Assembly: GCA_024690505.1 (NCBI GenBank)
Contig: JAILPA010000075.1
Coordinates: 1 to 33,479 of the forward strand
Direction: 5' to 3'
Origin: Prevotella sp.
GTDB taxonomy: Bacteria > Bacteroidota > Bacteroidia > Bacteroidales > Bacteroidaceae
Length of the DNA stretch: 33,479 nt
The translations under genes were made by a program, and so were the position numbers. The notes below the pieces were generated by a model, which was not told where the DNA came from, searched no databases, and saw only the letters and a program-made list of their open reading frames with translations. Numbering within the stretch: position 1 is the first letter of the stretch; each line of letters starts with the position of its first letter. Below, piece by piece: positions 31,009 to 33,479 of this stretch.

Positions 31009-32928
31009 ATGAAAGAATTCCTACAAGTGCTGAGGCGGTTCGTTCCGCCATACAAGAAATACCTGGTGGCATCGGTGGTGTTCAACATCCTGTCGGCCCT
31101 GCTCAACATCTTCTCATTCGCAGCCCTCATACCCATCCTGCAGATACTATTCAACACGGGCGATGCCGAGGCCGCCACAAGCTATATGGCCTGGGACTGG
31201 GGCAACGTGCAGGGGGTGCTGATGAACAACCTGAACTACTTCGTCAACGGACTGATAGCCGAGTTCGGACAGACCACCACCCTGCTCTTCATAGGGATTT
31301 TCCTGGCCGTCACCACGGCCATGAAGACCGGTGCCTACTTCGCCTCGTCGGCCACCATCATACCCATACGCACCGGCGTGGTGCGCGACATCCGCAACCA
31401 GCTCTACCGCAAAATCAACGCCCTGCCACTGGGATTCTTCAGCGAAGAGCGCAAGGGCGACATCATTGCCCGCATGAGCGGCGACGTGCAGGAGGTGGAG
31501 TCGAGCATCATGTCAAGCCTCGACATGCTGTTCAAGAACCCCATTCTCATCGTGGTCTACTTCGCCACGCTGCTCTTCGTGTCGTGGCAGCTGACGCTGT
31601 TCACTATCATCTTCGTACCCATCTTCGGATGGTTCATGGGCTTTGTGGGGCGCAAACTGAAGCGCAAGAGTATCGAGGCGCAGGCATTGTGGAGCGACAC
31701 CATGAGCCAGGTGGAGGAGACGCTGGGCGGACTGCGCATCATCAAGGCCTTCTGTGCCGAGGAAAAGATGAACCGCCGCTTCGACGAAGTGAACTCACAC
31801 TACCGCAATGACATCATGCGCGTGAACATACGCCAGTCGATGGCACATCCCATGAGCGAGTTACTGGGCACGGTGATGATCATCATCGTGCTGTGGTTCG
31901 GCGGCATACTGGTGCTCAACGACAAGGCCATCACCGGCCCCTCGTTCATCTACTACATGGTCATTCTCTACAGCATCATCCAGCCGCTGAAGGATTTCTC
32001 GAAAGCAGGCTACAACATCCCCAAGGGCCTGGCATCGATGGAGCGCATCGACAAGATACTGATGGCCGAGAACAACATCAAGGAGGTGGCCCACCCGAAG
32101 CACATCAGCTCGTTTGAGCACCAGATTGAGTTCCGCCACGTGTGGTTCGGCTACAACGCCCACACACCCTCCGAAGACGAAGGAAATCAGGAAGTTACCT
32201 GGGTGCTGCGCGACATCAACCTCGTCATTCCCAAAGGAAAGACCATTGCCCTGGTGGGACAGAGCGGCGGCGGCAAGTCTACATTGGTCGATCTCATTCC
32301 ACGCTACTACGATGTGCAAGAGGGCGAGGTGCTCATCGACGGCATCAACGTGAAGGATCTGGGACTGCACGACCTGCGCCAACTCATAGGCAACGTGAAC
32401 CAGGAAGCCATCCTCTTCAACGACTCGTTCAAGAACAACATCGCCTTCGGCGTGAATACCTCCAAGGAGAAAGCCGATGACGGCAACGACGGCACTTCCA
32501 CAACCACGGAAGAGGCGAAGATGGCCGCTATCATCGAGGCCGCCAAAATTGCCAACGCCTACGAGTTCATCGTGGCATCCGAGCACGGATTCGACACTAA
32601 CATCGGCGACCGCGGCGGACGTCTTAGCGGTGGCCAGCGCCAGCGCGTCAGCATAGCCCGCGCCATCCTAAAGAATCCGCCCATACTGATTCTCGACGAG
32701 GCCACCTCGGCCCTCGACACCGAGAGTGAACGGCTGGTGCAGGACGCACTGGAGCGACTGATGAAGACACGTACCACCGTGGCCATAGCCCACCGACTGT
32801 CCACCATCAAGAACGCCGACGAGATCTGCGTGCTCCACGAGGGCCGCATCGTGGAGCGCGGTACCCACGACGAACTCATCGCCCAAGACGGATACTACAA
32901 GAAACTGCACGACATGCAGGCCGTCTGA
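31009..32928 (+). CDS. MsbA-type ABC exporter (fused permease-ATPase)
   Basis: 639 residues, a half-transporter that should dimerise in the inner membrane. Six membrane segments in about 18-330, including FNILSALLNIFSFAALIPIL and the DxxQEVESSIM coupling region; the ATPase domain (about 372-639) has Walker A GQSGGGKST (417-425), Q-loop VNQEAILF, signature LSGGQRQR (539-546), Walker B ILILDEATS with Glu564, and the H-loop His595 in AHRLST. An acidic, Thr-rich insert (about 484-503, KEKADDGNDGTSTTTEE) lies after the Q-loop. The position 48 bases after lpxH suggests lipid A-core flipping, but the family also contains peptide and drug exporters. It is the last gene before a repeat-rich region. 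Confidence 0.88.
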   Translation: MKEFLQVLRRFVPPYKKYLVASVVFNILSALLNIFSFAALIPILQILFNTGDAEAATSYMAWDWGNVQGVLMNNLNYFVNGLIAEFGQTTTLLFIGIFLAVTTAMKTGAYFASSATIIPIRTGVVRDIRNQLYRKINALPLGFFSEERKGDIIARMSGDVQEVESSIMSSLDMLFKNPILIVVYFATLLFVSWQLTLFTIIFVPIFGWFMGFVGRKLKRKSIEAQALWSDTMSQVEETLGGLRIIKAFCAEEKMNRRFDEVNSHYRNDIMRVNIRQSMAHPMSELLGTVMIIIVLWFGGILVLNDKAITGPSFIYYMVILYSIIQPLKDFSKAGYNIPKGLASMERIDKILMAENNIKEVAHPKHISSFEHQIEFRHVWFGYNAHTPSEDEGNQEVTWVLRDINLVIPKGKTIALVGQSGGGKSTLVDLIPRYYDVQEGEVLIDGINVKDLGLHDLRQLIGNVNQEAILFNDSFKNNIAFGVNTSKEKADDGNDGTSTTTEEAKMAAIIEAAKIANAYEFIVASEHGFDTNIGDRGGRLSGGQRQRVSIARAILKNPPILILDEATSALDTESERLVQDALERLMKTRTTVAIAHRLSTIKNADEICVLHEGRIVERGTHDELIAQDGYYKKLHDMQAV

Positions 32929-33120
32929 CCTTCATCAGACACTAAGCACCTGTCTTTCACCACCATAGCCATCCATTGGCAGCAGCGAAGAATTATTGCA
33001 AATTATTGCCGTCCGCTAAACATTGCAACAGCTTGACCGGGCGGCAACCAGCCCTGAGCCTGACGAAGGGAATGTCAGGAAAATTCAAATTCGCGAAAAT
33101 TGCCGTACAACGGGATTTTT

Positions 33121-33204
33121 GGAAAAGCACCGCTTTTAGGGTGGAAAAGGACAGCTTCTTGACCCGAAAAGCGGTACTTTTCCGCCCTTGAAGCTGTCCT
33201 TTCC
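33121..33204. repeat. Interleaved inverted repeats (A-B-A'-B')
   Basis: Arm A (33121-33137) pairs with A' (33167-33183), 16 of 17 bases. Arm B (33143-33158) pairs with B' (33190-33204) with a single extra A. B lies in the loop of A-A', and B' lies 6 nt after A'. GGGT/ACCC (33139-33142 and 33162-33165) extends the A stem. The arrangement permits either two exclusive hairpins or a pseudoknot-like fold. Confidence 0.85.
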
Positions 33205-33400
33205 TTTTTGCAAAAATATAGATGTAAAGAAAATTCACCGCCCGATGCAGTCTTGCATGGATCATTATCTAGCCAAGCCCCACCATCGACACAACGGATG
33301 AAACCCACCTGATGAAGGATGAAATCTTAAAATCAGTAATTGAGCCCACTTGAAAAAGTCTGACAATGAAGATAATCGCAGATAAACAATGCTCAGCGTT

Positions 33401-33479
33401 CCCCTCCCTTCAAGGGGAGGGGTTAGGGGTGGGGTCTGTAATATTCCGTTAGCGAAGAAAATACTCACCCCACCCCGGC
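33401..33479 (+). repeat. GC-rich inverted-repeat element, copy 2 (truncated by window end)
   Basis: A CCCCTCC/GGAGGGG hairpin, then TTAGGGGTGGGG, the core starting GTCTGTAAT and ending with GAAGAAAATACTC, and ACCCCACCCC, which pairs with the GGGGTGGGG before the core. It matches the element at 23292-23397 in opposite orientation. Confidence 0.7.

Larger units (their letters stand above)
32929..33479. other. 551-base repeat-rich region at the right edge
   Basis: No credible gene. Short frames here (for example 32976-33191) run through repeats and show KSTAFRV-type text that arises from the repeat itself. It holds interleaved inverted repeats at 33121-33204 and the second copy of the GC-rich element at 33401-33479, which is cut by the window end. 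A clear terminator for the ABC exporter was not found. Confidence 0.7.

Noticed and set aside
32976..33191. 71-codon plus-strand frame downstream of the ABC exporter
   Set aside because: It runs through the interleaved inverted repeats and its text (KSTAFRVEK) comes from the repeat; no promoter.

Overview
The window looks like a chromosomal segment from a Bacteroidales bacterium, most likely a Prevotella-type gut or rumen species. Pointers seen in the sequence are repeated TAnnTTTG (-7) boxes with TTTG about 19-20 nt upstream, start codons without Shine-Dalgarno motifs, a two-subunit KorAB oxidoreductase whose alpha subunit carries a fused gamma domain, long DnaE with an intact-looking PHP domain, secreted arabinoxylan-type enzymes (GH51, CE1), GC-rich coding DNA with AT-rich promoters, and GC-rich palindromic intergenic elements. 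No rRNA, tRNA, CRISPR, integrase or transposase gene was seen.

Layout. 1-181: 3' end of a MATE transporter. 511-1765 (-): response regulator and dapA. 1903-3882 (+): secreted GH51 arabinofuranosidase. 4010-8446 (-): dnaE, trxA and a small acidic protein. 8538-9851 (-): aminotransferase. 10080-12283 (+): yicC-gmk-nadD. 12408-20163 (-): a six-gene surface-polysaccharide operon. 20248-21486 (-): secreted esterase. 21711-22988 (+): O-acetylhomoserine sulfhydrylase. 22989-23772: repeat-rich intergenic DNA. 23773-26671 (-): korA-korB. 26832-26987 (-): rpmH, with a clear intrinsic terminator. 27157-28760 (+): efp and a glycosyltransferase. 29044-30960 (+): radC, a MIP18/DUF59 protein and lpxH. 31009-32928 (+): an MsbA-type ABC exporter. 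32929-33479: repeat-rich DNA running off the end.

The most interesting block is the polysaccharide operon. It reads from one good promoter (20205-20235, minus strand): a LicC-like cytidylyltransferase fused to a CobD/HisC-fold PLP enzyme; an opine-type dehydrogenase; a TagB/TagF-like CDP-alcohol phosphotransferase; a Wzx-like flippase; a family 3 acyltransferase; and a glycosyltransferase. My hypothesis is that the first three make, modify and transfer a CDP-activated amino-alcohol phosphate (possibly an N-carboxyalkyl phosphoethanolamine) onto a surface glycan. This is inferred from domain combination and gene order, not shown.

The second theme is small repeats: heptamer tracts at four gene junctions, two copies of a GC-rich inverted-repeat element, arrays of short palindromes, and a pair of interleaved inverted repeats near the right end. 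Several overlap coding ends.
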